Position numbers and translations under genes: made by a program
Notes under the pieces: model-generated
Told to the model about the DNA's origin: nothing
The model's input: the letters and a program-made list of their open reading frames with translations, nothing else
The model's database searches: none
Assembly: GCA_029239235.1 (NCBI GenBank)
Contig: JAQZBD010000016.1
Location: forward strand, 1 to 33,005
Direction of reading: 5' to 3'
DNA: 33,005 nt
DNA from: Herbinix sp.
GTDB taxonomy: Bacteria; Bacillota; Clostridia; Lachnospirales; Lachnospiraceae
Part shown: positions 31,845 to 33,005 of the stretch, in pieces
Layout of the letters: every line of letters starts with the position of its first letter
Position numbering within the stretch: position 1 is the first letter of the stretch

Positions 31845-33005
31845 ATGCTTTTAAGAAGGTTAAAACTAAATTACTTTGGCCGGTTCCACGAGAAAGAGAT
31901 TGAGCTTAAGCCCGGTATTAATCTGATCTATGGAGAAAATGAAGCGGGTAAATCAACGATTCATACCTTTATTAAGGGCATATTTTTTGGAATAGAGCGT
32001 ATGAGAGGAAGAGGAGCTGCCACAAAAGAAGACGTCTATCATAAATATCTGCCATGGGATTATCCCGGAGCCTATAATGGAAGCTTAGAGATTGGGACAG
32101 AAGATGGGGAGTATCAGCTAAATCGAAGCTTTCATGCGAATGATAAGAGCTTTTCAATCATTGACCTTACTACAGGTCGAGAAGTAAAGCTAGAAGAAGG
32201 GTCAATTTGTGATCTGATTCCAGGACTCACTGAAGCAACCTATAAGAATACAATCAGCATCGAGCAATTAAAGGCTTCCACAGACACAGTGCTGGCCGGT
32301 CAGGTGCAGAATTATATTGCAAATCTGTCCCTTGCCAAAAGCCAAGAGGTGGATGTACAAAAGGCAGTTTGGCTGCTGGCAGAGCAGCGAAAACTGCACG
32401 ATACCAGTCAGACCTTGGAAGAAATGAAAAGAATCGGGTCATTCGTGGATGAGGGTTTAAAAAATGAAGAAAGACTGGATCAGTTATCGTTTCAATTAAA
32501 GGAGCTCCAAGCAAGAGAAGACAAGATAAATTCAAGGAAGCATACGATAGATACTAGTGATTGTTATGAGGAGGAGAGGATGCTTCAGCTTCCTGCAATT
32601 ATTGAAAAATACCATTCCTTTCAAAGGATATCTGATCAACTTAAGCAGCTGGAATACCAACACGAAGTACTAAAGAAAAAAATAGATCAAATAAAGCTAA
32701 ATGAAAGCGAGTCTGATGAGTTAAAAGAGGATATAAAAAGGTTAGAACAGGATCAGCGCAGAAGAATTGAGCTAGAGCATTCCGAGCGTGGATTGCAGCA
32801 AGAAAAAGAAGGGTTCTATAAAAGCTATAGAAAAAAGCAAATAATAAGTCTGAGTCCAATTGTATTATTAAGTTTATTAGCTTTTATAATACTGGAATCT
32901 CGCTTTTTGAGCTTTTTACTCATAGCAGCTACTATTAGCTTGGGCATTATAATATATTTTATTATGAACAGATCTATGGAACGAATGGGACTTAAATTTC
33001 GTCAA
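31845..33005 (+). CDS. YhaN/SbcC-like ATPase, 5' part (cut by window end)
   Basis: 387 codons are visible and the frame is open at the window edge. The N-terminal ABC-ATPase half starts MLLRRLKLNYFGRF and has Walker A GENEAGKST at 30-38; a Gln-containing ISIEQLKAST follows. Residues ~215-330 are long charged coiled coil (QLSFQLKELQAREDKI, DELKEDIKRLEQDQ). Residues ~335-375 hold a hydrophobic hairpin of two likely membrane helices (VLLSLLAFIILES, SFLLIAATISLGIIIYFIM), a feature of YhaN-like rather than SbcC proteins. It pairs with the SbcD/YhaO gene. The start may instead be ATG 31833 (MVHTMLL); AAAGG precedes both. Confidence 0.88.
   Translation, partial: MLLRRLKLNYFGRFHEKEIELKPGINLIYGENEAGKSTIHTFIKGIFFGIERMRGRGAATKEDVYHKYLPWDYPGAYNGSLEIGTEDGEYQLNRSFHANDKSFSIIDLTTGREVKLEEGSICDLIPGLTEATYKNTISIEQLKASTDTVLAGQVQNYIANLSLAKSQEVDVQKAVWLLAEQRKLHDTSQTLEEMKRIGSFVDEGLKNEERLDQLSFQLKELQAREDKINSRKHTIDTSDCYEEERMLQLPAIIEKYHSFQRISDQLKQLEYQHEVLKKKIDQIKLNESESDELKEDIKRLEQDQRRRIELEHSERGLQQEKEGFYKSYRKKQIISLSPIVLLSLLAFIILESRFLSFLLIAATISLGIIIYFIMNRSMERMGLKFRQ

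Noticed and set aside
1-33005. CRISPR array, tRNA or rRNA genes, transposase or integrase
   Set aside because: I looked for regular spaced repeats, cloverleaf-like stretches and transposase motifs and saw none that held up.

Overview
The window looks like a chromosomal segment of a low-GC, anaerobic, spore-forming Firmicute, most probably a Lachnospiraceae/Clostridia relative. The reasons are the A+T-rich intergenic DNA, strong AGGAGG-type ribosome sites, a ferredoxin-linked [FeFe]-hydrogenase cluster, a SPOCS-type spore protein, LysM-GH18 spore-type proteins, a QueT transporter and a DUF4179-type anti-sigma pair. I saw no rRNA, tRNA, CRISPR array, transposase or integrase gene.

Layout. (1) 1-6.4 kb is a redox/hydrogen signalling locus. 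A NuoE-like [2Fe-2S] protein and a stand-alone HATPase run leftward. Rightward come a PAS-PAS-degenerate GGDEF protein, a DRTGG protein, an RsbW-like ATPase, a HydS-like [FeFe]-hydrogenase whose proton-relay cysteine is replaced by alanine, a second DRTGG protein and a PHP phosphoesterase. A perfect 39-bp inverted repeat sits inside this operon. (2) 6.4-10.4 kb holds asnS, a LytR-CpsA-Psr protein and queT, which has a strong promoter and a structured, riboswitch-like leader. (3) 10.4-15 kb is a regulatory block: a frameshifted merR remnant with an intact 19-bp-spacer promoter, an ECF sigma/anti-sigma pair, and a BlaI repressor with an M56 sensor-protease. The sensor's C-terminus is an NlpC/P60 domain whose catalytic cysteine is replaced by serine. 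(4) 15-20.6 kb holds a ZIP transporter, two 430-residue LysM-LysM-GH18 proteins that both lack the catalytic glutamate, an Rrf2 regulator, a flavin-type split-barrel protein and a ferredoxin. (5) 20.9-26.9 kb is a complete oligopeptide/dipeptide ABC operon (D-F-B-C-substrate-binding protein). (6) 26.9-28.8 kb has a cluster of DnaA-box-like 9-mers, a SPOCS protein and a lone holin. (7) 28.9-30.4 kb is a MarR-flavodoxin-FMN-binding operon with two perfect palindromic operators. (8) 30.7-33 kb is an SbcD/YhaO nuclease with the start of its YhaN-like ATPase partner, cut by the window end.

How the parts may work together (inference). The hydrogenase locus has the parts of an H2- or redox-responsive signalling system rather than a bulk H2 producer. 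The BlaI/M56-NlpC pair looks like a cell-wall stress sensor in which a non-catalytic peptidoglycan-binding fold replaces the beta-lactam-binding domain. The most notable items are the M56-NlpC/P60 pseudoenzyme, the sensory hydrogenase operon with its inserted palindrome, the paired GH18 pseudoenzymes, the DnaA-box cluster, the queT leader and a small family of inverted-repeat elements near 18.3 and 22.0 kb.
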